A DNA stretch of 5,406 bases. Origin: Deltaproteobacteria bacterium (GTDB lineage: Bacteria > Desulfobacterota > Dissulfuribacteria > Dissulfuribacterales > UBA3076). This document shows positions 1 to 5,406 of this stretch, piece after piece (position 1 is the first letter of the stretch; the number at the start of each line of letters is the position of its first letter). The stretch spans positions 1-5,406 of the forward strand of contig JALTHV010000019.1 in the NCBI GenBank assembly GCA_027004315.1, given 5' to 3'. Position numbers and translations under genes: made by a program. Under the pieces are notes generated by a model that saw nothing but the letters and a program-made list of their open reading frames with translations, was not told where the DNA came from and did no database searches.

Positions 1-503
1 TCTTCTGTATGATTTGTAGCTATGCCTAAAATTCTAACACCTTCGAGTAGTTGCTCTATACTTCCAAAACTACCAGGAATACTAATAACCGGTATTTTAA
101 AATAATTTATCTTTTCATTGGCCCTCTTCGCAAAAGTCATGCTTATCACAAAGTCAGGTTTTAACCCTACTATTGTTTCTATGTTTGGATTTCCTGGATA
201 GCCTATGTCTTTGGTTTTTTTAACAAAATCCGGGGCCAATTTTAGTATAAGGTTACCAGAGAAATACGGTATAGTTTTTATGCCAAAACCAGGGTAGCCT
301 ACTATGGATTTTTGTGCGTGGATAATAAATAAAAATGGTAAAGCCATAGGGAATAACACTGCATAACGTTTGCTACTTTTAGGAATTACAACATTACTAC
401 CAAAATCGTTAATAACCCTTCCGTCCGCCGCCGCAAAAGGCGTTTCCACTACGAGAGATGCAACCAAGGCCCACATGAGGCATCCTAGCAATAATTTTTT
501 CAT
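1..503 (-). CDS. ABC transporter periplasmic substrate-binding protein, BtuF/FepB/MolB type (partial, C-terminus beyond window)
   Basis: Read on the minus strand from ATG at 503-501, this gives 167 residues with no stop before the window edge, so the C-terminal part is missing. Residues 1-26 look like a Sec signal peptide: MKK, a hydrophobic core, then FAAA before D27 as a signal peptidase I site. C8 is too close to the N-terminus to be a convincing lipobox. The mature start has the family pattern, RVINDFGSNVVIP at about 29-41 followed by KR and a hydrophobic strand. The hallmark segment PNIETIVGLKPDFVI lies at about 106-120, then IPVISIP at 137-143 and a helix ending LEGVRILGIA at about 153-162. 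These fit the Peripla_BP_2 (TroA/BtuF-like) fold, which delivers chelated iron, cobalamin or molybdate/tungstate to an ABC permease. An AAAAGG at 515-510 stands six bases before the ATG and supports this start. The permease and ATPase genes would be expected further left. The ligand cannot be read from the sequence; the ModE-like neighbour makes Mo/W a candidate. Confidence 0.5.
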   Translation of the reverse strand, partial: MKKLLLGCLMWALVASLVVETPFAAADGRVINDFGSNVVIPKSSKRYAVLFPMALPFLFIIHAQKSIVGYPGFGIKTIPYFSGNLILKLAPDFVKKTKDIGYPGNPNIETIVGLKPDFVISMTFAKRANEKINYFKIPVISIPGSFGSIEQLLEGVRILGIATNHTE

Positions 504-529
504 TCCTTGCCTTTTCGTAAGTTTTATTT

Positions 530-542
530 TTGTCACTGACAA
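530..542. promoter_or_regulatory. 13-bp perfect palindrome upstream of the binding-protein gene
   Basis: TTGTCA at 530-535 and TGACAA at 537-542 form a perfect inverted repeat around one central base, 27 bp upstream of the binding-protein start codon. It is itself framed by two direct copies of TTCGTAA (514-520 and 544-550) spaced 30 bp apart. On the minus strand, TTGTCA also resembles a -35 element, but no good -10 follows at the right distance. It could be a regulator's operator. No family is recognised, and a chance occurrence in AT-rich DNA is possible. Confidence 0.5.
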
Positions 543-564
543 CTTCGTAATGAGGACCCCCACC

Positions 565-572
565 TGCCAGAT
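565..572. repeat. Target-site duplication, left copy (TGCCAGAT)
   Basis: TGCCAGAT directly abuts the left GTAAC end of the first miniature element and is repeated exactly at its right end. Eight bases is the duplication length typical of IS66-family insertion. Perfect preservation suggests a fairly recent insertion. Confidence 0.5.
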
Positions 573-719
573 GTAACTGTTTACGTCCTTGGCCAGCGGT
601 AGCCTTTTGAAGGGGTTCAGGAGCATCGCTTGATATACAAGATCAGGGCACTTTGCCCATCAATACGCACTAAAACCCTTCAAAAGGCTACCGCTGGCCG
701 GAGGGAATAGAAGGGTTAC
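573..719. mobile_element. IS66-like MITE, copy 1 (147 bp, non-autonomous)
   Basis: The element begins GTAAC (573-577) and ends GTTAC (715-719). It contains a perfect 24-bp inverted repeat, 591-614 against 676-699 (left arm starts GGCCAGCGGTAGCC), separated by 61 bp. Weaker inverted similarity reaches both tips: GTAACTGTTTACGTCC on the left and GTAACCCTTCTATTCC on the right read in reverse complement. The 8-bp sequence TGCCAGAT lies directly outside both ends (565-572 and 720-727), which marks a transposition event. GTAA-starting ends with 8-bp duplications are the known signature of the IS66 family. No transposase gene fits inside, so it must be moved in trans. A small internal hairpin, GGGC-N5-GCCC, lies at about 646-658. 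It sits between the binding-protein gene and the regulator gene and may have separated promoter elements from either. The element boundaries are well supported; the IS66 assignment rests on the tips and duplication length only. Confidence 0.5.
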
Positions 720-727
720 TGCCAGAT
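720..727. repeat. Target-site duplication, right copy (TGCCAGAT)
   Basis: This exact copy of the 8-bp sequence directly follows the right GTTAC end of the first miniature element. Together with 565-572 it fixes both element borders to the base. Confidence 0.5.
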
Positions 728-1040
728 AGTCATAGACTTTCTAGGGAACAACAACGGAGCATTTCAGCAAAATAACCACCGTTAGGGCTCATAGGCCCTG
801 GAGTCTTGCAATCCCATTGAGAGATGTATATTCTTGTGCAGATAAAAACCAGGCAAATCCTCTGCAGCAGGAATCCATCATCGGCATTACCTTTAGGAGG
901 ATCTTTTCCCAGGATCAAAAATATCAGGCATTTTACTCGCATTAGGTTTTTCATCCGATTATATTAAGGAGTTATAGTAACTGATCACGACTACCCCATG
1001 ATCGATTACAACCCAGAACTATTCTGTTAAGATATTTTAG
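728..1040. other. Intergenic stretch without a supported gene
   Basis: About 310 bases between the first miniature element and the regulator's operator. A 74-codon minus-strand frame (954-730) and an overlapping start-less plus-strand open frame (745-945) are present. Neither shows a recognisable domain, ordered composition or a good ribosome binding site. The minus-strand frame begins MKNLMRVKCLIF but then turns Cys-rich and irregular. A short inverted repeat, GTTA-TAG-TAAC, lies at 971-981. The stretch may be a decayed gene remnant or the long leader and promoter region of the divergent genes. Confidence 0.5.
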
Positions 1041-1062
1041 GTTATATATATTGAGGAATAAC
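1041..1062. promoter_or_regulatory. ModE-box-like operator upstream of the modE-like gene
   Basis: GTTAT (1041-1045) and ATAAC (1058-1062) form an inverted repeat with a 12-base spacer. Extended by one base on each side it reads GGTTAT-N12-ATAACG. The E. coli modA operator, as I recall it, is CGTTAT-N12-ATAACG, so half-sites and spacing both match except for the first base. A TATATA at 1045-1050 inside the site could serve as a -10 element, though the upstream -35 (TTCTGT, 1022-1027) is poor. A regulator bound here would cover the -10 and start region, which suggests repression, probably autoregulation. The sequence match is direct; the function is inferred. Confidence 0.5.
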
Positions 1063-1073
1063 GATTGTCAAGT

Positions 1074-1077
1074 GGAG
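1074..1077 (+). promoter_or_regulatory. Ribosome binding site deciding the modE-like start
   Basis: GGAG followed by five bases and ATG at 1083, or eight bases and ATG at 1086. The upstream TTG at 1065 would place translation start only two bases after the operator-like repeat, which makes the ATG start more likely. Confidence 0.5.
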
Positions 1078-1082
1078 ATATC

Positions 1083-1496
1083 ATGATGCAGAGAAAAAGA
1101 GGCCCCAGGTTTAAACCATCAGCCAAAGACATGACTCCGGCTGACGCTGCGATTAAAATGGGCAACTATGAATTAAAGGGACGGATCTGGATAGAGGGGG
1201 TAAACGGGACCTTCCTTGGCTATGGAAGGGCAGTACTTCTTGAGCGTATATCTGAGTTGGGGTCTATTTCAAAGGCGGCAAAATCAATGGATATGTCTTA
1301 TAGACACGCCTGGGAGCTCGTTGATTCCATCAACCGTCAGGCGAAGCAGCCCCTCGTTAAGACCTCCGTCGGGGGTAAGAAGGGAGGGGGGACAGAACTC
1401 ACTGAGGCCGGGAGAGAAGCAGTTAGAGGTTTTTGGGAAATTTATGAAAAATTTAGACATTTTCTGAGCAAAGAGAGTGCATCTCTCCAATTTTAA
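1083..1496 (+). CDS. ModE-type winged helix-turn-helix regulator, DNA-binding domain only
   Basis: A 137-residue protein from ATG at 1083. GGAG at 1074-1077 stands five bases upstream, which decides this start over TTG 1065; a second ATG at 1086 is nearly as good, and TTG 1065 has a possible GAGGA at 1053-1057. After a basic tail of about 27 residues, the ModE N-terminal fold follows. It contains LGYGRAVLLERISELGSISK at 45-64, recognition helix MSYRHAWELVDSIN at 71-84, and the glycine-rich wing VGGKKGGGTELTEAG at 96-110, then a closing helix to about 129. In E. coli ModE the matching parts are GSIS, SYKSAW and TGGKGGGG. That protein is about 262 residues and senses molybdate through C-terminal MOP/TOBE domains; this one ends right after the DNA-binding half. 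It therefore either senses nothing itself, uses a partner, or uses the unusual N-terminal tail. It is divergent from a possible metal or oxyanion binding protein, with a ModE-like operator just upstream. Family assignment is strong; the effector is unknown. Confidence 0.5.
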   Translation: MMQRKRGPRFKPSAKDMTPADAAIKMGNYELKGRIWIEGVNGTFLGYGRAVLLERISELGSISKAAKSMDMSYRHAWELVDSINRQAKQPLVKTSVGGKKGGGTELTEAGREAVRGFWEIYEKFRHFLSKESASLQF

Positions 1497-1533
1497 AAAT
1501 TTATCCAAAAATGTATTTTTTGATTAGCCATGG

Positions 1534-1678
1534 GTAACTGTTCACATCCCCCGGCCAGCAGTAGCCTTTTGAAGGGTTTCAGGAGCATCGCTTGATGCAC
1601 AAGATCAGGGCACTCTGCCTATTAATCCGCACTGAAATCCTCAAAAGGCTACTGCTGGCCGGGGACGCGGACGGTTAC
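1534..1678. mobile_element. IS66-like MITE, copy 2 (145 bp, non-autonomous)
   Basis: This second copy of the element is in the same orientation as the first and closely similar over the whole length. It starts GTAAC (1534-1538) and ends GTTAC (1674-1678). The core inverted repeat is perfect over 20 bp (1553-1572 with 1641-1660, left arm starting GGCCAGCAGTAGCC) and resumes as TTTCAG/CTGAAA after a one-base slip. The outer parts also pair well: GTAACTGTTCACATCC against GTAACCGTCCGCGTCC. The centre can form a small hairpin, GCATC-GCTT-GATGC, at about 1585-1598. The 8 bp outside the ends (AGCCATGG left, GTTCCGGG right) do not match, so the target duplication is lost, or this copy is older or rearranged. 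It lies 37 bp after the regulator stop and 110 bp before the AsmA-like gene, so as RNA it would form a strong hairpin at the end of the regulator transcript. Confidence 0.5.
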
Positions 1679-1743
1679 GTTCCGGGAATGGCGGTTACCG
1701 TGAAAATACCTCGAAGACTAAACATATCTCCATCAGGACCCTA

Positions 1744-1749
1744 TATAAT
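1744..1749 (+). promoter_or_regulatory. Candidate -10 element (TATAAT) for the AsmA-like gene
   Basis: A perfect TATAAT lies 39 bp upstream of the ATG at 1789, outside the miniature element. No good -35 is seen at the usual distance (AACATA at 1721-1726 for a 17-bp spacer). This would give a leader of roughly 30 bases. It supports separate transcription of the AsmA-like gene from the regulator. Confidence is limited because single hexamers in AT-rich DNA arise often by chance. Confidence 0.5.
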
Positions 1750-1788
1750 GATACAAAAAATCAAATACATAATTCGCCCCTACAAAAG

Positions 1789-4700
1789 ATGAAAAAAAAG
1801 GTTATTACTAAAATCTTTATTTCTATTCTGGCTGTAGTCATAGTCCTGGCGTTTCTTGCCCCGTATCTCTTGCAACTGGAACGAGTTCGCCTGGGCCTCA
1901 ATCAAGACCTCACCCAGCGTCTGGATAGCAGAGTGGAAATCAGGGCCATATCATGGCAGTGGTTTCCTATCCCTTGTATAAGGCTCAGAAATGCCCATAT
2001 CTCTAACGACCGGCTAGAGGCAGATCTCCCAGAGGCCATGCTATTCCCTGATTGGTTGGGGCTTTTCCGTGGAAAATTGGGAATAGGCCATGTAGCCTTC
2101 AGACATCCCTTTGTCCACATTAAGTCCTTAAAGATCGCGCAGAGGCACCGGATACTTCCCTCCACTACCCTTGTTATAGAGGATGGCAACCTCCTCCTGG
2201 ATCTAGGTGGTGCCCTCCCATGGCTCCATAGCAGGCGCCTGAAATTTTCAGATGTAAGGGGCAAGATAGAGATAGGCCCTGATGAAATCGGTGTATCTCT
2301 GGCCTGCGTCCCGCCTTATGCCAAGGGCCTGAAGGTCAAAGGCCATTTTTCCCCATCGAAACATTCCTATAAGTTAGCGATAGACTCTAAGGGACTCAAA
2401 CTACATAAAATCATTGCCGGCCTCTTGAAGGAATATCCCATCACGCCTGTAGATTCAGACCTAAATATAGGGGCTGTCGTCACGGGTACTGGCCTCAAGA
2501 AAATAACGGCCTCAATAAAAGGGAGATCTTCCTATCTGAAGATCAGGTCACATGGCAAGGAGATATCCTTTTCGTGTGATCATGCAGACCTGGGCCTAAA
2601 GAAACAGGGTGGACAGCTTATGGTCTCAGTAAATACATTGGGGCTTACAGATCCCAGGCTGACAATGTCTGGGATAGTAGAGAGACATGGGCTGTCTGAC
2701 AAGGGCATCTGGCATATAGACCTCAAGGGAAAAGATATAGATCTCTCAGGGATCAGAGATAGGGTGCTCGCCCTGTTCGGTGGAAATGAGGTAGCTGACC
2801 TGGTATGCGGCATAGTCCTGGGAGGAAGGGCCAGAGGGGCTCGATACCTCTTTAATGGAGATGTATCCGCCTTCCAGAACCTGAAGTCTATGATTATCAC
2901 GGCAGATGTGGATGGGGCACCAATACACGTACCTGGGGCAGACCTGGACCTCAAGGACGCATGTGGCAAGATAAGGATCCGGGACGGGATATTGACCGGG
3001 CAGAATCTCTCAGCCAGGCTGGACGATTCTGTGGGAAAAAATGGCTCCCTTGAGCTCGGTCTGGTTGGCAAAGACAGGGTCTTTAAGTTAGACCTGGGTC
3101 TGGACGCAGACCTGTCAAAGCTCCCCCCGCTATTACACCGCTTGATCCATAACCAGGGGTTCAGGGATGAGCTGGGCAAGTTCAGCAAGGTCAAGGGCAT
3201 TGCCTCTGGAAACCTCATCCTGGGAGACAGATTAGACAATATAGCAGTGAGAGTAGAGGTCTCAGACATCAATGGAGATGCATATTACCAGAGGATCAGT
3301 TGGCCTATCCATATCAAAGGGGGCCAACTACAGATCTTTCCTCAAGGAGTAGAATGGAAGGACATACAGGGGACGGTCGGCCCAAATGTTGTCCACGATA
3401 CAGACGGTCTGGTCAGGTGGGAAGACGATACTGTCTATCTCGAGGTCAAGAGGCTTGATGCATCACTGGACTCAGGTCCCGTCTATGCAAAATTGGAGGG
3501 CTATCCAGGGATAAAAAAGGTCCTTTCTAAGGTCCTGCTCTCAGTCAATGGTCCTCTGGAACTGCGGAATTCCTGGCTCAAAGGGCCGGCAGGAGATCCC
3601 CTGAAGTGGAGATATGGTATAGATGTACATGCCAAGGGCCTAGATTTCCACAGTCCTCTGCTTCCTGGGACATCCCATGTCAGAGAGGCCTCTGTCCAGG
3701 TCAACCAGGAAAAGGTCCTTATATCTCGCTGTAATATGCGGCTCTCAGATCAGGATATATCCCTAAGGGGAAATCTCAGGCACAGAGACTGGCAGGACTG
3801 GAAGGGCTGGCTAGAGATGAGCGGTACCGTGAGGCAGGGGATCTCCAGATGGGTGAAGACAAAGGGGTGGATACCTGACCTGTATTTCCCCCGTGTCCCC
3901 TGTAGACTGGATCACCTCAGGGTTGCATGGGATCGGGACACTGTAGATGTGAAGGGCAGGATCACTTCAGAAAAGAGGCATGGAAAGGCCTCAGAGGTAA
4001 GGCTGGATCTCAGCTCTCGCCCAAAGGGTTTTTTCTTGAGAGACCTCACTATTGCCAGCAGAAACGAAAGGGCGAGTTTCTCCCTGCAGGTGATCCCTGG
4101 GAAGAGGCTGGCCCTGAATTGGAATGGGTACCTGGATAGAGATGGCCTGGATGGAGTCCTGGAAAAGAACAGGCTGCTATCAGGATACATTGATGGCTCA
4201 TGTAACCTGAGTCTGGGAGACAGGGGTCCCGGACATTGCAAGGGTCTTATAGAGGCATCCGGGCTCAATTGGTATTGGGGGCTCAAGAAACCGCTGGAGA
4301 TCAGACATGCCTATCTGAAAGGCAGGCGATCGCGGGTGGACATAAAGGACCTCTATGTAGGCATGGATGGAGAATCTATACACTCTACAGGGCAGGTATT
4401 GTTTTCAAGACACAATGTTGACCTGGACTTGGCCCTGAGATCTAAGTTTCTTTCATGGGAAAAGCTATCCGGACTCCTCAAATCATATAAAAAAGGACCT
4501 CCTTCCCAGGTAAATAGACCTGAATCTACAAAGCCATCATCTCCCCTGTCTGTTACAGGGAGAATTGGCTTCAACCTGGGTAAGTTTGGATACAGCCACT
4601 ATACCTGGCACTCCATTGCAGGTCAGATAAGGCTATTATCTCAAGACAAGACCTCTGTCTCCATATCTTCTGGTACGATCTGTGACATCAATACCACAGG

Positions 4701-5382
4701 CAATTGGCGCTCGTGGCCGGCCCATGGTATAGCTACGATATTTATCTCCAGTAGTCCTTCCAAAAAACCGGCCCTGCAAGAAGTGCTTCCCTGCCTTGGT
4801 CTCGAAAAAGGCCTGATGGAAGGTTCTTTTACCATAAATGCGATGCTTAGAGGGATGCCTGGTAACTGGCAGGGAGGCAAAGTGAAGTTCCAGTCTGTCA
4901 ACGGCAAGATAGAGCGTATGACCCTGCTCTCCAAGATATTTAGCATATTAAATGTAATGGACCTTTTTAGTAAAAATGGGATCTCTGATGTCCTAAAGAG
5001 CGGACTTTTTTACTCTCGTGCAGAACTCGATGGGGTTGTAAGAGACAATAACCTGGTTATTAATAAGGCCATAGTTAAAGGGAAAGGACTAAATTTCTTT
5101 GCCAGTGGCAGGGTCAATATGGCTAAGGCAGACCTAGATATAAATATGCTGGTGTCTCCATTTAAGACTATAGACACGGTTGTCTCAAAGGTGCCTATAC
5201 TGGGAAGGGTCATAGGCGGGAAGGATGCATCCATCATAGCGATTCCGGTAAAGATCAAGGGGCAGATAAAGGACCCCAAGGTCACTGTCCTGCCACCTGA
5301 TGCAGTAGGTAAGGCCATGATAGACCTGGTCTTAGATACTGTGAAGCTACCATTTAGGATATTGAGCCCTATTCTACCCTAA
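1789..5382 (+). CDS. AsmA/YhdP-like inner-membrane-anchored envelope protein
   Basis: A 1197-residue protein of the AsmA-like superfamily, near the roughly 1270 residues of E. coli YhdP. Residues 1-5 are MKKKV, followed by one membrane segment at about 7-28 (IFISILAVVIVLAFLAPYLL), so the bulk would lie in the periplasm. Residues 41-73 carry the AsmA N-terminal pattern, with LDSRVEIRAISWQWFPIPCI. A long repetitive beta-strand region follows. A Pro/Ser/Lys-rich linker at about 899-920 precedes the conserved C-terminal part, which begins VTGRIGFNLGKFGYSHYTW. The C-terminal block has LSKIFSILNVMDLF at about 1046-1059, RAELDGVV, GRVNMAKADLDINMLVSP, then VPILGRVIGGKD at about 1135-1146, KIKGQIKDPKVTVLPP and the tail KLPFRILSPILP. 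This block is the AsmA-like C-terminal domain typical of YhdP relatives. YhdP and TamB proteins are thought to form bridges for phospholipid movement between inner and outer membrane; that role here is by family inference. The ATG has no clear Shine-Dalgarno (upstream CTACAAAAG), yet the membrane anchor right after it supports the start. It appears to be a single gene, unrelated to the metal genes. Confidence 0.5.
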   Translation: MKKKVITKIFISILAVVIVLAFLAPYLLQLERVRLGLNQDLTQRLDSRVEIRAISWQWFPIPCIRLRNAHISNDRLEADLPEAMLFPDWLGLFRGKLGIGHVAFRHPFVHIKSLKIAQRHRILPSTTLVIEDGNLLLDLGGALPWLHSRRLKFSDVRGKIEIGPDEIGVSLACVPPYAKGLKVKGHFSPSKHSYKLAIDSKGLKLHKIIAGLLKEYPITPVDSDLNIGAVVTGTGLKKITASIKGRSSYLKIRSHGKEISFSCDHADLGLKKQGGQLMVSVNTLGLTDPRLTMSGIVERHGLSDKGIWHIDLKGKDIDLSGIRDRVLALFGGNEVADLVCGIVLGGRARGARYLFNGDVSAFQNLKSMIITADVDGAPIHVPGADLDLKDACGKIRIRDGILTGQNLSARLDDSVGKNGSLELGLVGKDRVFKLDLGLDADLSKLPPLLHRLIHNQGFRDELGKFSKVKGIASGNLILGDRLDNIAVRVEVSDINGDAYYQRISWPIHIKGGQLQIFPQGVEWKDIQGTVGPNVVHDTDGLVRWEDDTVYLEVKRLDASLDSGPVYAKLEGYPGIKKVLSKVLLSVNGPLELRNSWLKGPAGDPLKWRYGIDVHAKGLDFHSPLLPGTSHVREASVQVNQEKVLISRCNMRLSDQDISLRGNLRHRDWQDWKGWLEMSGTVRQGISRWVKTKGWIPDLYFPRVPCRLDHLRVAWDRDTVDVKGRITSEKRHGKASEVRLDLSSRPKGFFLRDLTIASRNERASFSLQVIPGKRLALNWNGYLDRDGLDGVLEKNRLLSGYIDGSCNLSLGDRGPGHCKGLIEASGLNWYWGLKKPLEIRHAYLKGRRSRVDIKDLYVGMDGESIHSTGQVLFSRHNVDLDLALRSKFLSWEKLSGLLKSYKKGPPSQVNRPESTKPSSPLSVTGRIGFNLGKFGYSHYTWHSIAGQIRLLSQDKTSVSISSGTICDINTTGNWRSWPAHGIATIFISSSPSKKPALQEVLPCLGLEKGLMEGSFTINAMLRGMPGNWQGGKVKFQSVNGKIERMTLLSKIFSILNVMDLFSKNGISDVLKSGLFYSRAELDGVVRDNNLVINKAIVKGKGLNFFASGRVNMAKADLDINMLVSPFKTIDTVVSKVPILGRVIGGKDASIIAIPVKIKGQIKDPKVTVLPPDAVGKAMIDLVLDTVKLPFRILSPILP

Positions 5383-5406
5383 GACAATTATGATGGTTTC
5401 GTAAAA

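Noticed and set aside
591..699. Miniature element as an ordinary Rho-independent terminator
   Set aside because: The stem encloses 61 bases, is not followed by a T-run, has exact target duplications outside it and recurs as a near copy 1 kb away, so transposition explains it better, though it may still affect transcription.
730..954. Minus-strand 74-codon frame as a small gene
   Set aside because: No clear ribosome binding site, irregular Cys-rich composition after a short hydrophobic start, no domain recognised, and a competing open frame on the other strand.
1065..1496. TTG at 1065 as start of the regulator
   Set aside because: ATG at 1083 has a better-spaced GGAG, and the TTG start would lie almost against the operator-like repeat; the six extra residues add nothing to the ModE fold.
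573..1678. CRISPR or REP array
   Set aside because: Only two long copies almost 1 kb apart, with no regular spacing and no short repeat-spacer pattern.
1526..1686. Target duplication around the second miniature element
   Set aside because: AGCCATGG and GTTCCGGG do not match; shifting the right border to a second GTTAC at 1694-1698 does not give a match either.
565..1686. Composite transposon carrying the regulator
   Set aside because: The left flank of copy 1 repeats at its own right end and not beyond copy 2, so the two copies inserted independently.
1592..1792. Plus-strand 66-codon frame
   Set aside because: It starts inside the second miniature element, runs through the promoter region, and its stop overlaps the start of the AsmA-like gene; no protein-like character.
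2580..3272. Long antisense frame (230 codons) inside the AsmA-like gene
   Set aside because: It is Ser/Pro/Arg-rich and is the mirror of a well-supported coding frame; no domain or start signal seen.

Overview
The window comes from a Gram-negative bacterium, most likely a member of the former Deltaproteobacteria (Desulfobacterota) or a nearby phylum. The basis is a 1197-residue AsmA/YhdP-type envelope protein, codon use rich in ATA and AGG/AGA next to many CTC/CTG/GGC codons, and an ABC substrate-binding protein with an export signal. This placement is inferred from protein style, not from a database match.

Layout. (1) Positions 1-503, minus strand: the N-terminal 167 residues of a periplasmic binding protein of the BtuF/FepB/MolB type (Peripla_BP_2 fold), cut by the left edge of the window. 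It is visibly AT-rich compared with the rest. (2) Positions 504-1082: a long divergent intergenic region. It holds a 13-bp palindrome, a 147-bp miniature transposable element (573-719) flanked by a perfect 8-bp target duplication, about 320 bp with no convincing gene, and a ModE-box-like operator at 1041-1062. (3) Positions 1083-1496, plus strand: a 137-residue, one-domain ModE-type winged-helix regulator without the molybdate-binding (MOP/TOBE) half. (4) Positions 1534-1678: a second copy of the same miniature element in the same orientation. (5) Positions 1789-5382, plus strand: the AsmA/YhdP-like protein, probably with its own promoter. Only 24 bases follow its stop.

How the parts may fit together. 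The regulator has the ModE DNA-binding half, and a sequence with the architecture of the E. coli modA operator (GTTAT-N12-ATAAC) lies just upstream of it, so autoregulation is a reasonable inference. The divergently encoded binding protein belongs to the class that includes the molybdate/tungstate binder MolB as well as siderophore and cobalamin binders. The pair may therefore be part of an oxyanion (Mo/W) or chelated-metal uptake locus. The AsmA-like gene looks functionally unrelated.

The most distinctive finding is the pair of miniature elements. They start with GTAAC, have very long imperfect inverted repeats, and one carries an 8-bp target duplication. These features match the terminal signature of the IS66 family, so they look like IS66-type MITEs, one on each side of the regulator gene.
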